From the NCBI RefSeq assembly GCF_000372965.1, contig NZ_KB890024.1, positions 496,001 to 560,000 of the forward strand: a DNA stretch of 64,000 nucleotides, written 5' to 3'. Positions 8,674 to 17,649 of this stretch are shown piece by piece. Both the position numbers and the translations under genes were made by a program. Position 1 is the stretch's first letter. Each line of letters starts with the position of its first letter. Below the pieces are notes generated by a model, which ran no database searches, was not told the origin of the DNA, and saw only the letters and a list, made by a program, of their open reading frames with translations. Origin of the DNA: Hoeflea sp. 108 (GTDB taxonomy: Bacteria; Pseudomonadota; Alphaproteobacteria; Rhizobiales; Rhizobiaceae).

Positions 8674-9729
8674 ATGCGCCTGGGTATTGATGGCCGCAAG
8701 ATTCCCGAAGCCCGCAAGAGGGGACCGGTAGGCAGCATCGAGCATGCAGCCGAACTGGGGCTTGAAGGGACGTTCTTCCGCACCGTGCTCGAGATGAGCC
8801 CGGCGCTCGACCGTGGTGAGCTCCGCGCCATCCGGCAGCGTTCGGACGAGCTTGGCATGTATCTTGAAACCGGCCTCGGCAAGATCAATCCCTATGCTAC
8901 GCCCGAGACGCCCGAACTGCGGCACATCGGAGACGGCGACATCCTGCTCGGCTTCCGCCGCATGATGGAAAGCTGCGCCGAGATCGATTGCAGGGAGCTC
9001 TGGGTCGGCACCGCCAGCTCGAAGGGCATCTATCCGCGCCGATGGTCGGTGGACCGTTTCCGCACCGACGTGAGCTGGGACGACCAGATGGTCGCCATCG
9101 AGAAGTTCCTCGGCAAGCTCGTCCCGATCGCCCGTGACCTCGGCATTCACATCAACATCGAGACCCATGAAGAGATCACCAGCTTTGAGATCCTGCGTCT
9201 CCTCGAAACCTTTGGCACCGAGGCGCTCGGCGTCGTCTACGACACCTCCAACGGCCTGCAGAGATGCGAGCACCCGGTGATGGCGGCCAGTCGTGTCGCC
9301 CCTTACGTGCGCCAGACGCATCTGAAGGACGCTGCCGTGGTGCCGGCACAGGGGGGAGCGCTGATGCAGTTCCGGCCCTGCGGCCAGGGCGTGGTCGACT
9401 TCCGCGCGGTGCTGGCCGTCATCCTCGCCGCCAACCCCGATGTCAACCTGACGATCGAAAACGAGGAGCCGTCGGAAGAGGGCGAGAAGCCCTATGCCGC
9501 CCGCCTGCTCGAAATCCACGACGAGAGCTGGCTGGCCGCTCACCCCGACCTGACGCTGACCGAATATGCCGCCTACACGTCGATGATGATGGCCTTTCAG
9601 GCACGCATCGCGGCGGGAACGGCAAGTGACATTCTGCAAGGCTCACGGCCATTCGGCTACCGCGAGGCTGTGGCCGACATCATGCGAAGTGCTGCCCATA
9701 TCCGGGAAGCTTGCGAAGCGCTTGCCTAG
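8674..9729 (+). CDS. Sugar phosphate isomerase/epimerase-like TIM-barrel enzyme
   Basis: A 351-residue protein of the xylose-isomerase-like TIM-barrel (AP endonuclease family 2) superfamily, which includes sugar isomerases, epimerases and inosose dehydratases acting with a divalent metal. Likely metal ligands appear in IETHEE (near residue 167), YDTSNG, QTHLKD and TIENEEPSEEG. It follows the sugar importer in the same orientation after 76 bases with an AGGAG site before the ATG, so it probably processes the imported substrate. The exact reaction cannot be read from the sequence. The 211-base gap downstream separates it from a leftward gene. Confidence 0.8.
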   Translation: MRLGIDGRKIPEARKRGPVGSIEHAAELGLEGTFFRTVLEMSPALDRGELRAIRQRSDELGMYLETGLGKINPYATPETPELRHIGDGDILLGFRRMMESCAEIDCRELWVGTASSKGIYPRRWSVDRFRTDVSWDDQMVAIEKFLGKLVPIARDLGIHINIETHEEITSFEILRLLETFGTEALGVVYDTSNGLQRCEHPVMAASRVAPYVRQTHLKDAAVVPAQGGALMQFRPCGQGVVDFRAVLAVILAANPDVNLTIENEEPSEEGEKPYAARLLEIHDESWLAAHPDLTLTEYAAYTSMMMAFQARIAAGTASDILQGSRPFGYREAVADIMRSAAHIREACEALA

Positions 9730-9761
9730 CTAAGCATGGCCGCAGATTACAGGAGAATCCC

Positions 9762-9775
9762 GGCGAACGTTCGCC
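9762..9775. terminator. Palindrome in convergent gap, possible bidirectional terminator
   Basis: A perfect 14-base palindrome (GGCGAACGTTCGCC) sits 32 bases after the TIM-barrel gene and before the end of the leftward aldolase-like gene. There is no T-run, so factor-independent termination is unproven. Confidence 0.25.
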
Positions 9776-9940
9776 AGAGACCCTGCCTGCTAGGGTGTAA
9801 ATGTGTTGCCGTAGCAGCAAGCCTCGCGGTTGCGACCTCGTTAAGATGAAGATCGGATCGCTTGTTTCGGGCCCAACAGTACGGACCTGATCAATGGCGA
9901 TCGAGCAGAAGACCGGCCGGCCAGCCTCCTTGCGGGTCGT

Positions 9941-10999
9941 TCACGCGGCCTTGAGCACCGGCTGACTGACGCTGTTGTCGTCGTCGAGATGGCGGCGCGC
10001 GGTCAAGCCTGCCTTGGCGACACGGTCATGGTAGAGCGCCACGCCTTCCGCCGGTTTCACGTCGCCGTCGGCGACGCGGCGCAGGACCTCGATCAGATCG
10101 AGCGGCGATTCAGCCTGGTTGATCTTGCGGCCGAACAGCGCGAGCCGAGCGCCGTAGCGCTTGGCCTGATGCAGCAGTTCGAGGGTGTCACGTGTGGTGC
10201 CGGCGTTGCCGCCGAGCACGCCAACGATCATCTGGTCGTCGTAGCCGACCAGTTCCTCCATGGCCCGGGGGCCGTTATAGGCGACCTTTAGGAACAAGGG
10301 CGCCGCCTCCCTGTCCACGCCCGCCAGGCAACGCACGATGCAGTCGTTGACGAATTCGCCAACCTCGACTCCTGCCAACTGACCGACATTCGGATTGAAG
10401 ACTTCGAGGAAATGGCGGAAGCCGAGAGCATTGCAGTCGGTCCGGAACTCGTTGTAGGCGGCCAATGTGCGCAGGTCGGCCGCGACGTCATTGGTGAATG
10501 TCAGGCTGTAGAGGCCGAGATCGGCTCCGGCCACGCCGTTTGCCAGCGGTGGTCGGCCGCCATGCATGACACGTGACAGGTCGGCGGTACGGAAGGGCAT
10601 TGAGGCTGTCGCGCGATAGGTCCCGTGGCGCGGCAGCCATATTTCGCTGGTGTCGTTGACGCGCGCGGCGCGCGCCATGCTGCTGCCGGCGAACAGCTCT
10701 TCGTCGATCGCCAACTGGTGCAGGTTGTAGGGCGACAACAACATCAGGTCGACGATGTCCTGCCGTACGATGGCGCGAACGGTTTCGAGGAAACCGCCGC
10801 GATCCTGCGGTCGATCCCGCTCATCCGTGCCGCGCACCAGACCGAGCGCATTGATGCCGCGCGCCATGTCGGGGTCCTTGGCGTCGCAGATCAGGAATTC
10901 CTTGCTGCCGAACGGATCGCGTCGGATCGCTGCGAGCTTCTCGTCGAGGCGGGTGTCGCGCGTCATGGCCGCGCTGCGAGGGGTAGCCTGGTCATGCAT
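9941..10999 (-). CDS. Putative class I aldolase-like TIM-barrel protein
   Basis: A 352-residue protein that I read as a TIM-barrel class I aldolase relative. A strand of the form LFLKVAYNG places a lysine where Schiff-base lysines sit in DhnA/LacD/YihT-like aldolases, and later segments VGVLGGNAGTTRDTLELL and ALFGRKINQAE resemble the C-terminal phosphate-binding strands. Assignment is by motif and context, not certain homology. The start overlaps the stop of the PfkB kinase gene by eight bases, so the two are co-translated; a later in-frame ATG at 10966 is an alternative. With kinase and isomerase alongside, cleavage of a phosphorylated ketose is the natural inference. Confidence 0.6.
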   Translation of the reverse strand: MHDQATPRSAAMTRDTRLDEKLAAIRRDPFGSKEFLICDAKDPDMARGINALGLVRGTDERDRPQDRGGFLETVRAIVRQDIVDLMLLSPYNLHQLAIDEELFAGSSMARAARVNDTSEIWLPRHGTYRATASMPFRTADLSRVMHGGRPPLANGVAGADLGLYSLTFTNDVAADLRTLAAYNEFRTDCNALGFRHFLEVFNPNVGQLAGVEVGEFVNDCIVRCLAGVDREAAPLFLKVAYNGPRAMEELVGYDDQMIVGVLGGNAGTTRDTLELLHQAKRYGARLALFGRKINQAESPLDLIEVLRRVADGDVKPAEGVALYHDRVAKAGLTARRHLDDDNSVSQPVLKAA

Positions 11000-11930
11000 C
11001 GGTCATCATCCAGTCGAGATTGAGTTCGGAGGCGAAGCGAGCGACGTCGGCCGGAGCCGGAAGGCCAGCCCGCCCGCCTGGGCGGCTGCATTTGAGCGCT
11101 GCCACGGCATTGGAGAAGGCGATGGCCTCCACAATGGGACGTTCATGCGCCAGCGCCAGTGCGAAGGCACCGTGGAATGCGTCCCCAGCACCTGTCGTGT
11201 CGACCACGTCGACGCGAGGCGGCGGTGCGTTGCGGAGCACGTTTCCGTCCAGCCAGTAAAGCCCTGCCGCGCCGTCCGTCACGCCGACCAGGGCGTGGCC
11301 GGGGCGCCGTGCTGCGGCGAGCCCATTTTCTATCGAGTCCGTTCCTGCGAACTGCGCAAGGCCAGGCCGCGAGAAGATAACGTGATCGGCCGCTTCGACG
11401 ATTGCCGCCACAGTAGCCGGCGGTTGGCGCGAGATGTCAGCGTCGAGAACCGAAGGAATGCCTGCGGCGCGCGCCGAGCTCAGGCAGCGAAGGGCGCCGT
11501 CCGGCCAGCTCAGGTCGCACAGGACGGCATCGCCCCAGCTTTCCGGCGTGAGCCAGTCCGCACCCGCTGGCATCTGGGGGTCGGCATAGGCGACGACCAG
11601 CCTCTCGCCATCTGCATCTACCAGTACTGACGCGCCGGAGGAGCGGACATCGGGGAATGCGCGCAGCCAGCTGGCGTTGACACCCGCCGCTTCAAATTCG
11701 CTGCGGATTGCGGCGCCGACATTGTCGTTGCCCGTTCGTGCCGCGATGGACGCTTGCCCGCCGAGCCGAGCCACCGTCACGGCGGCTGTTGCGGCGGGGC
11801 CGCCGCCGACCTCGCGTCGGTCCTTGGCGTAGACCTTCACCGCACGATCAGGGATGCGGTCGAGCGTGAGGATCGTGTCCTGAAGGGCAAGTCCGACGCA
11901 GAAGACGGAGCGCTGGCGCAGACTAGACAA
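10992..11930 (-). CDS. PfkB-family sugar kinase, YihV-like
   Basis: A 312-residue ribokinase/PfkB-family kinase expected to phosphorylate a sugar with ATP in the cytoplasm. It has the N-terminal EVGGGPAATAAV motif, the DTTGAGDAFHGA anion-hole and catalytic-aspartate motif, and the ending ALKCSRPGGRAGLP. Overall it resembles E. coli YihV (sulfofructose kinase): the lysine equivalent to YihV K27 is kept (AVKVYAK), but positions I align with N109 and R138 are Ala and Ser. TTG at 11930 is chosen as start because family similarity begins there and it overlaps the ATPase stop by eight bases; an ATG at 12008 would overlap far more. Downstream it overlaps the aldolase gene by eight bases. Confidence 0.82.
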   Translation of the reverse strand: MSSLRQRSVFCVGLALQDTILTLDRIPDRAVKVYAKDRREVGGGPAATAAVTVARLGGQASIAARTGNDNVGAAIRSEFEAAGVNASWLRAFPDVRSSGASVLVDADGERLVVAYADPQMPAGADWLTPESWGDAVLCDLSWPDGALRCLSSARAAGIPSVLDADISRQPPATVAAIVEAADHVIFSRPGLAQFAGTDSIENGLAAARRPGHALVGVTDGAAGLYWLDGNVLRNAPPPRVDVVDTTGAGDAFHGAFALALAHERPIVEAIAFSNAVAALKCSRPGGRAGLPAPADVARFASELNLDWMMTDA

Positions 11931-13014
11931 GTCGCATCCCCGTCTCGGGGTGGAAAAGATGGATAGCGTCGAGATCGACCGCGAACTGCCGCGCCTTCTC
12001 GCCGGCATGGGCGCTGCCGGGGCGCACGCGGGCCATCACCTCGCGTTCCCCCAGCCCGACCACGGCAATCGAATCGGCGCCGTGGTCCTCGACCAGGATG
12101 ATGTCCGACACGAAGGTTCCTGACCCGGCTTCGCCTGCAAGGCCGACGTGTTCGGCGCGCAAGCCGACTTCGACACGGTCGACGCCGGCGCGCTTGACGA
12201 TCTCGTTCCTGCTCGCTGGCAACAGCAACTGCTGGTCCGCGCCAAAGTCGAGCACGCTGCCAGCCGCTTCGTGCCTGATCGCCGCCGGGACGAGGCTCAT
12301 GGGCGGCGAGCCGATGAAGGTGGCGACGAAGCTGTTGACGGGACGCTGATAGATCTCGTTAGGTGTGCCGATCTGCTGCACCTCGCCGAGGCGCAGCACT
12401 ACGATCCTGTCGGCCATGGTCATGGCCTCGATCTGATCGTGCGTGACGTAGATGCTGGTGGTGCCGAGCGTCGCCTGGAGCTTCCGGATTTCCATCCGCA
12501 TGCCCACGCGCAGCTTGGCGTCGAGATTGGAAAGCGGTTCGTCGAACAGGAAGACCTTGGGATCGCGGATCAACGCGCGTCCCAGTGCCACGCGCTGACG
12601 CTGGCCGCCGGAAAGCGCGCGAGGCTTGCGCGCGAGATAGGGCTCGAGTTCGAGTATCCGTGCGACTTCGCGCACCTTGGCATCGATCTGGCTGGCGGCA
12701 AGGTCGCGCATCTTGAGCGCGAAGCCCAGGTTCTCGGCAACGGTCATGTGCGGATACAGGGCATAATCCTGAAAGACCATGGCCATGTCCCGGTCACGCG
12801 GCGCCACCGCGTTCAGACTGCGGCTGTCGAGCTTGATCTCGCCGCCACTGATGTCCTCCAGCCCCGCGATCATCCGCAGGAGCGTGCTCTTTCCACAGCC
12901 GGAAGGCCCGACGAGTACGACGAATTCGCCGTCGCCGACGTCGAGGTCGACTGCCTTCACCGCATCGACATTCCCGAAGCGCTTCTGCACCCCCCGCAGT
13001 GTCAACTCAGCCAT
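11923..13014 (-). CDS. ABC sugar transporter ATPase, MalK/UgpC type
   Basis: A 363-residue CUT1-type ATPase: Walker A GPSGCGKST near residue 34, signature LSGGQRQR, Walker B VFLFDEPLSNLD, switch histidine in YVTHD and a C-terminal TOBE/OB domain (VEVGLRAEHVGL). It is the first gene of the leftward operon, while its presumed partners, a binding protein and two permeases, lie in the rightward operon at 17650-20723, which lacks an ATPase. ATG at 13014 matches the family start; an upstream TTG at 13038 is possible. It shares its promoter gap with the divergent ROK regulator. Confidence 0.93.
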   Translation of the reverse strand: MAELTLRGVQKRFGNVDAVKAVDLDVGDGEFVVLVGPSGCGKSTLLRMIAGLEDISGGEIKLDSRSLNAVAPRDRDMAMVFQDYALYPHMTVAENLGFALKMRDLAASQIDAKVREVARILELEPYLARKPRALSGGQRQRVALGRALIRDPKVFLFDEPLSNLDAKLRVGMRMEIRKLQATLGTTSIYVTHDQIEAMTMADRIVVLRLGEVQQIGTPNEIYQRPVNSFVATFIGSPPMSLVPAAIRHEAAGSVLDFGADQQLLLPASRNEIVKRAGVDRVEVGLRAEHVGLAGEAGSGTFVSDIILVEDHGADSIAVVGLGEREVMARVRPGSAHAGEKARQFAVDLDAIHLFHPETGMRLV

Positions 13015-13061
13015 TTTCTTCTCGCTCCCTGTTGACAACGGACGTTTGTAAAGCAGAATAA

Positions 13062-13074
13062 TTACACAGTGTAA
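13062..13074. promoter_or_regulatory. Palindrome TTACACAGTGTAA, probable operator of the ROK regulator
   Basis: In the 75-base gap between the leftward ATPase gene and the rightward ROK gene there is a perfect six-base-arm palindrome with a single central base, 16 bases before the ROK start. The surrounding sequence is A+T-rich, with a TTGACA at 13032 on the + strand and an AATAAT nearby. A site here could control both directions, which suits a regulator governing kinase, aldolase, isomerase, glycosidase and importer together. Confidence 0.5.
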
Positions 13075-13089
13075 ATATGTAGGCGAGAG

Positions 13090-14283
13090 ATGTCCGGTCG
13101 ATTTGTTCCGCGCAGCAGAAGGGAGACGCGAGCCAGCGTCCTTGAAAGCCTTTTGCGCTCAAGGGGCGGATTTCGCACGGATATCGCAAGGGAGTGCAAC
13201 CTCTCCGAAGCGAGCGTGTCGCGCATCCTCAATGAGTTGCGCAAGGAAAATACCGTCGAGGAAACGCGCCAGCAGACCAGTGGTGCGGGTGCTCCGACGG
13301 CACTGGTTACACTAAGCAAAGATATCGCGGTTCTTGGTATCGAACTGTCCAACAGCCGCCTGTCGTTCGGGGTGGGGGACCTCAAGGGAACGCTGGACTA
13401 CGTGGAGCGCGTGCCGGCCTCGACGCAGCTGCCCCAGCGGGAGTTCGAGAAGCTGTTTGCCGACAGTGCGACCGCCGTCAGCGCATGGGCGACGGCGCGC
13501 GGCCTCGCCCTGCGCCAGGGTGCCATGTCGATCCCCGGCTTCGGTCGTGCGGCCGGTAACTCGATCTATCCCTGGAGCATGGGCCGGCTTCAGGCATTGC
13601 TGGGCGAGGCGTTACCGGACGTTCCGCTGACCCTCACCAACTCCGTGATTGCCCAGGCTGCATTCCATCGCTACGCGCGCGCCGGCGGCTACAGCATCTC
13701 TGGGGAACATCTCTTCCTTTTCGTCGGGCACGGCGTGGCGGGCGTCATCGTCAACGACACCGCGCCGGTCGATGCTTTCCAGGCCTTTGAAATCGGCCAC
13801 ATGGTTATCGAACGCGACGGCCTGCCCTGTCGCTGCGGGCACAAGGGCTGTGTCGAGGCGTATACCTCATTGCGCGCGGTGTCGCAGATCATCGGTATGA
13901 GCGACGCAGACATCCTGACCAAGGGCGACCATTTCATGGAAGCCCTCGGCGTCGATCCGGCGGCCCGCGAGACGCTGCGCGAACGTCAGTTCCTGCTCGG
14001 ATTGGCGCTCGGCAACGCGCTCAATCTTCATCCAGTGCCAAAGGTGGTTGTAAGCGGCTGGCCGTCGCTGATGCCTGAAGACGATCGTGCGGCGATAGGA
14101 GAGGGACTGAACCAGAGCTTGCTCGGCGGATATGCGCCGGAGCGCCTGGAATTGTCGTTCATCGAGCCGGCCATCGGGAACGACCCCAAGGCCGCGCTGC
14201 ACTACGCGGCCTATTGTTTTGTTCGCAGTGGCGGCCTGGACGAAAGATCCGGTTTAGCTGCCGCGCAGGAGGAGATTAGCTGA
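13090..14283 (+). CDS. ROK-family transcriptional regulator
   Basis: A 397-residue NagC/Mlc/XylR-type ROK regulator. The N-terminal helix-turn-helix is near residues 25-50 (DIARECNLSEASVSRILNEL). The ROK domain follows, with the zinc motif EIGHMVIERDG then CRCGHKGCVEAY near residues 237-262 that marks the family. Such proteins usually repress sugar genes until a sugar or sugar phosphate binds. It is the first gene of the rightward operon and is followed immediately by the isomerase (stop TGA abuts ATG). The ATG at 13090 follows GGCGAGAG. Confidence 0.9.
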   Translation: MSGRFVPRSRRETRASVLESLLRSRGGFRTDIARECNLSEASVSRILNELRKENTVEETRQQTSGAGAPTALVTLSKDIAVLGIELSNSRLSFGVGDLKGTLDYVERVPASTQLPQREFEKLFADSATAVSAWATARGLALRQGAMSIPGFGRAAGNSIYPWSMGRLQALLGEALPDVPLTLTNSVIAQAAFHRYARAGGYSISGEHLFLFVGHGVAGVIVNDTAPVDAFQAFEIGHMVIERDGLPCRCGHKGCVEAYTSLRAVSQIIGMSDADILTKGDHFMEALGVDPAARETLRERQFLLGLALGNALNLHPVPKVVVSGWPSLMPEDDRAAIGEGLNQSLLGGYAPERLELSFIEPAIGNDPKAALHYAAYCFVRSGGLDERSGLAAAQEEIS

Positions 14284-15636
14284 ATGCCGACCAGAAATCC
14301 GCCGAAGGCCAACACCGCCGGTCACACAGGCGTAGTGTTCATAGCCTCGCCGCTTTTTTCCGAGGCCGCTGCCAGCGAACTCGTCACGCGCACGTCGGCG
14401 CTCGTCGGTACGGGTGCGCTGGCCGGCAGCTTCGTCTTCGGATCGAAACTTGCGCGCGATCGTGCGAGCTGCGCAGAGGCATTCGCGCAGCTGGACCTGG
14501 ATGGCCTCGATGGGCTGGTGATCCAGCTGTCGACCTTTGCGACGGCAGAGCTCCTACATGAAGTGCTGTCGCACCTCGGCGATCGTCGCCTGCCGATCGC
14601 GCTTTGGGCGCTGGAGGAGACCGACCAGATTGTCACCAACTCGCTGTGTGGTGCTCAGCTCTGGGCGTCGACGCTTATCCGCTTCGGCCATCGCTTCACC
14701 TTGCTGCTTGGCAATCCCGACGACGAAAGGTTGGCGGCTCAGCTCGCCGCCTTCGCCGCGGCATCCCGCGCCCACAGGCGGATCCGCGGCTCGCGCATCG
14801 CGCTCATCGGCGCGCACGCCGACTGGTTCACCAATCTCGCGGTCGATCCCTGGACGATCCGCCAACACCTGGACGTGACGATCGAACAGATGACGCTCGT
14901 CAAGTTCCTCGACGGCTGCAAGGCCAGTCCCGACCAGGAGGCCGACGCCGCGCGGCTCTGGGCCAAGGCCAGCTTCGATGGAGGCGACGACGAAGTCGGC
15001 CGCAAGGCTCTGGGGCGCACATATGCCCGCCTTGGGGCCGGCCTGGACAAGATCAAGGCGGACGCGATCGCCATCCGCGACTGGCCGGAAATTCTCTACG
15101 CCGAAGATTTCAAGGGCACCTGGGGAGCGCTGGGCGAGCTGTCGGATCGCAGTGTGCCGCTGGCTCCGGAAGGTGATGTGATGGGTGCCGTGACGGCGCT
15201 GGTCGCCCGCGCCTTCGACCCAACATCGCTCCCCTTCCTGACCGACATCTCCGGAATCGATCGCGCCAGGAACAGACTTGTGCTCTGGCATTATGGCGTG
15301 AGCCCACGCCTGGCCGACGGGCCGCGCTCGCTGGATCCCGCGCTGAAGCAGGAAACCTTTCCGTTGAAAGCCGGGCCGATGACGTTGTTGCGCCTCTCGC
15401 TTCGCGCAGACGGGGAGCTGCGCATCTTCGTCAGTGAAGGCGAGATGCTATCGGAAAAATCGAAGGCAAATCGGGCGGCGGGTTTCTTCCGGCCTGATAT
15501 GGCGGACGCAGAAACCCTGGTGCGCCACTTCATCGACGAAGGTTACGAGCACCACGTGACTGCCGTCTATGGGCGCTGGGCGGATGCCGTATTGCATCTC
15601 GGCCGTCAACTCGGCGTGCAGGTCGATCATGCCTGA
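14284..15636 (+). CDS. L-fucose/L-arabinose isomerase-fold sugar isomerase
   Basis: A 450-residue protein related to the L-fucose/L-arabinose isomerase fold, metal-dependent aldose-ketose isomerases. The C-terminal half carries the recognisable pattern of the family: a glutamate-rich YAEDFKG segment, EGDVMGAVTALVAR, then FLTDISG and LWHYGVSP, the last two offering an aspartate and histidine as metal ligands as in FucI. The N-terminal half is a Rossmann-like domain (GVVFIASPLFS). It starts directly after the ROK stop and its end overlaps the GH31 start by eight bases, so it belongs to the same transcript. The substrate is not predictable; it would supply a ketose to the PfkB kinase. Confidence 0.72.
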   Translation: MPTRNPPKANTAGHTGVVFIASPLFSEAAASELVTRTSALVGTGALAGSFVFGSKLARDRASCAEAFAQLDLDGLDGLVIQLSTFATAELLHEVLSHLGDRRLPIALWALEETDQIVTNSLCGAQLWASTLIRFGHRFTLLLGNPDDERLAAQLAAFAAASRAHRRIRGSRIALIGAHADWFTNLAVDPWTIRQHLDVTIEQMTLVKFLDGCKASPDQEADAARLWAKASFDGGDDEVGRKALGRTYARLGAGLDKIKADAIAIRDWPEILYAEDFKGTWGALGELSDRSVPLAPEGDVMGAVTALVARAFDPTSLPFLTDISGIDRARNRLVLWHYGVSPRLADGPRSLDPALKQETFPLKAGPMTLLRLSLRADGELRIFVSEGEMLSEKSKANRAAGFFRPDMADAETLVRHFIDEGYEHHVTAVYGRWADAVLHLGRQLGVQVDHA

Positions 15637-17584
15637 GGCGTTGAACCCGGCGACCATCCCGGCCGACGCAGTCCATCGCCCCGTCAGCATCGGCTGGCGC
15701 GTGGCAGGAGGATCGTGGTCCAGCGCCGCATTCCCGGGGGACGGCGAGATTGCGGTCGAGGTCACCCGCCAAGGCAAGAACTGGCGCATCGTTGCTTCGC
15801 ATCCACATGCCGAAGCTATCGAGATCGCCTTTGCGGTGCCGAAGGCATTCCAGGCATTCGGCGGAGGCGAGCGCTTCGAGACGCTCGACCTTCGTGGTCA
15901 GTCGGTGCGGTACTATCTGGAGAACTTCGGCCTGGGCAACGGCACTTATCTGCCGTCGCCGTGGATCGCCACATCGCTAGGTTATGGGGTCTACCTGCCT
16001 GAAGAAGCGGCTGCCATGTTCCACATAGCCGCCCCGCTCGACCCGAATGTGCTGAAGATCCAGGTCGAAGGGAACCGGCTCGAGGTCGAGATCCATGTCG
16101 GCACGCTCGAGCAGCTCTACGCGACGCTCATCCAGCGCATCGGCCCTCCGATCATGCCGGAAGACTCCTTCTTCGGCCTGTGGAAAGCCGGTGACTGGCG
16201 CATCGAAAACGCAAAGACCGTCGGGGCAGACATCGACGGCTACCGCAACCTCTCCCTGCCGATGGCGGTCAAGCTGATCGACGCCTACTGGGCAGGCGAG
16301 GTCCATTCGTTCGAATTCGATATCGCCAAGTATCCCGACGCATGGGACATGGTCGCGCGCATGGCGGCGGACGGAACCGACATCTATCTGTGGCTGTGCC
16401 CGTGGGTGGTCGTCGGTACCAAATCCTTCGCCTATGCGAGCGCTAAGGGCTACACGATCAAGGATGCGAACGGAGCGCTCATTACCCGGCGGCCGGGCGC
16501 CAACCCCAACATCGTCGCCGCGCTGATCGATTTCTCCAACCCCGACGCCAGCGCGTGGTGGTCGCAGAATCTGCGGAGCTTACTGCAGCGAGGCATCAAA
16601 GGCTTCAAGGCGGATTTCGGCGAGCAGCTTCCGGAACATGCCGTATTGCATTCGGGCGAAACGGGCGGGCGTGCGCACAATGCCTTCGTGCGCCAATACC
16701 TGGACGCGACGATCGCATCTTTCGACGGTGAGGTGCCGGCGATCATCAGCAGATCTGGTTCGCCGCGCGTGCGCGCGCCCATCTGGAGCGGCGACCAGAC
16801 ATCCGATTTCTGTCCCAAGACCGGTTTGCCGTCGGCGGTCCGTGCCGTGCAGAGCGCTGCATTCGGTGGCTGGTCGTTCGTCGGCAGCGATCTCGGGGGA
16901 TATTTTGGCACCCCGACCACGCAGGTCTTTGCGCGGTGGTCGCAGTTCTCCTGCTTCACACCGCTGATGATGCTTCATGGGCTTGGCTGTCGCGAGCCGT
17001 GGGACATGGATGCGACATCGGTCGCTGTCTACCAGGACTACGCCCGGCTGCATCTTGCTCTGATGCCGGTCTTCCACCGCTATGGCACGGACGCCGCCGA
17101 CGGTGGTTTGCCGCTCATGCGCATGATGCCCTTGGCGTTTCCGGAGGTCGAGTGGTCCGGCATCAACGACTGGGACCAGCAATACATGCTTGGCGACGAT
17201 GTGCTGGTCGCGCCGGTGGCATTCTACGGCAACACACGCGCGGTCTATCTGCCCGAGGGCGAATGGCTGGACGTGCTTTCGGGCGACTTCGTCGCCGGAC
17301 CGACTTGGCGCATACACGACGTGCAGCTGGAGAAGATGCCGATTTTCGTACGCAAAGGCGCGCGTCTGGTGCTGGCGCTGGATACGGCTTCGCGCCGTGC
17401 CGTTGAGATCGTGTTCGGTGATGGCGATGGCATGTCGCGCACGCGCGGCCAGGAGGGATGGCGTGTCGAGGTGGTTGGCATCGTCAAGGGTGGCATCAAG
17501 GCGACCACGGGGGAACCGGAGGAGCTGGCTGCGTTCTCGCGCTGGTTTGGGACCGCAATCGAATGGATGAAAGTGGTCGAATGA
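15629..17584 (+). CDS. Glycoside hydrolase family 31 alpha-glycosidase
   Basis: A 651-residue GH31 enzyme. The nucleophile aspartate is D329 in GFKADFGE, and the acid/base is D389 in WSGDQTSDF, both at the expected spacing. The beta-strand KAGDWRIENAK and the C-terminal sheet (DDVLVAPV, LPEGEWLDV) are also typical. The family includes alpha-glucosidases, alpha-xylosidases and sulfoquinovosidases; the region after IDAYWAGEV lacks the QR...RW pattern I would expect of sulfoquinovosidases, and the fold resembles the alpha-xylosidase side. There is no signal peptide, so it acts on an imported glycoside in the cytoplasm. Start at 15629 overlaps the isomerase stop by eight bases. Confidence 0.88.
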   Translation: MPEALNPATIPADAVHRPVSIGWRVAGGSWSSAAFPGDGEIAVEVTRQGKNWRIVASHPHAEAIEIAFAVPKAFQAFGGGERFETLDLRGQSVRYYLENFGLGNGTYLPSPWIATSLGYGVYLPEEAAAMFHIAAPLDPNVLKIQVEGNRLEVEIHVGTLEQLYATLIQRIGPPIMPEDSFFGLWKAGDWRIENAKTVGADIDGYRNLSLPMAVKLIDAYWAGEVHSFEFDIAKYPDAWDMVARMAADGTDIYLWLCPWVVVGTKSFAYASAKGYTIKDANGALITRRPGANPNIVAALIDFSNPDASAWWSQNLRSLLQRGIKGFKADFGEQLPEHAVLHSGETGGRAHNAFVRQYLDATIASFDGEVPAIISRSGSPRVRAPIWSGDQTSDFCPKTGLPSAVRAVQSAAFGGWSFVGSDLGGYFGTPTTQVFARWSQFSCFTPLMMLHGLGCREPWDMDATSVAVYQDYARLHLALMPVFHRYGTDAADGGLPLMRMMPLAFPEVEWSGINDWDQQYMLGDDVLVAPVAFYGNTRAVYLPEGEWLDVLSGDFVAGPTWRIHDVQLEKMPIFVRKGARLVLALDTASRRAVEIVFGDGDGMSRTRGQEGWRVEVVGIVKGGIKATTGEPEELAAFSRWFGTAIEWMKVVE

Positions 17585-17649
17585 TACGGCTCGGCCAGCT
17601 TGTCCGGGCCAATTGATCGCGCCTCAGGCGCAATTGTGGGAGGAAGTAT

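Noticed and set aside
9941..17584. Sulfoquinovose degradation by the sulfo-EMP pathway
   Set aside because: The kinase resembles YihV, but two of three recalled sulfonate-binding residues differ, the GH31 enzyme lacks the expected sulfoquinovosidase QR...RW pattern, and no sulfolactaldehyde reductase or sulfonate exporter is present. Kept only as a structural analogy.
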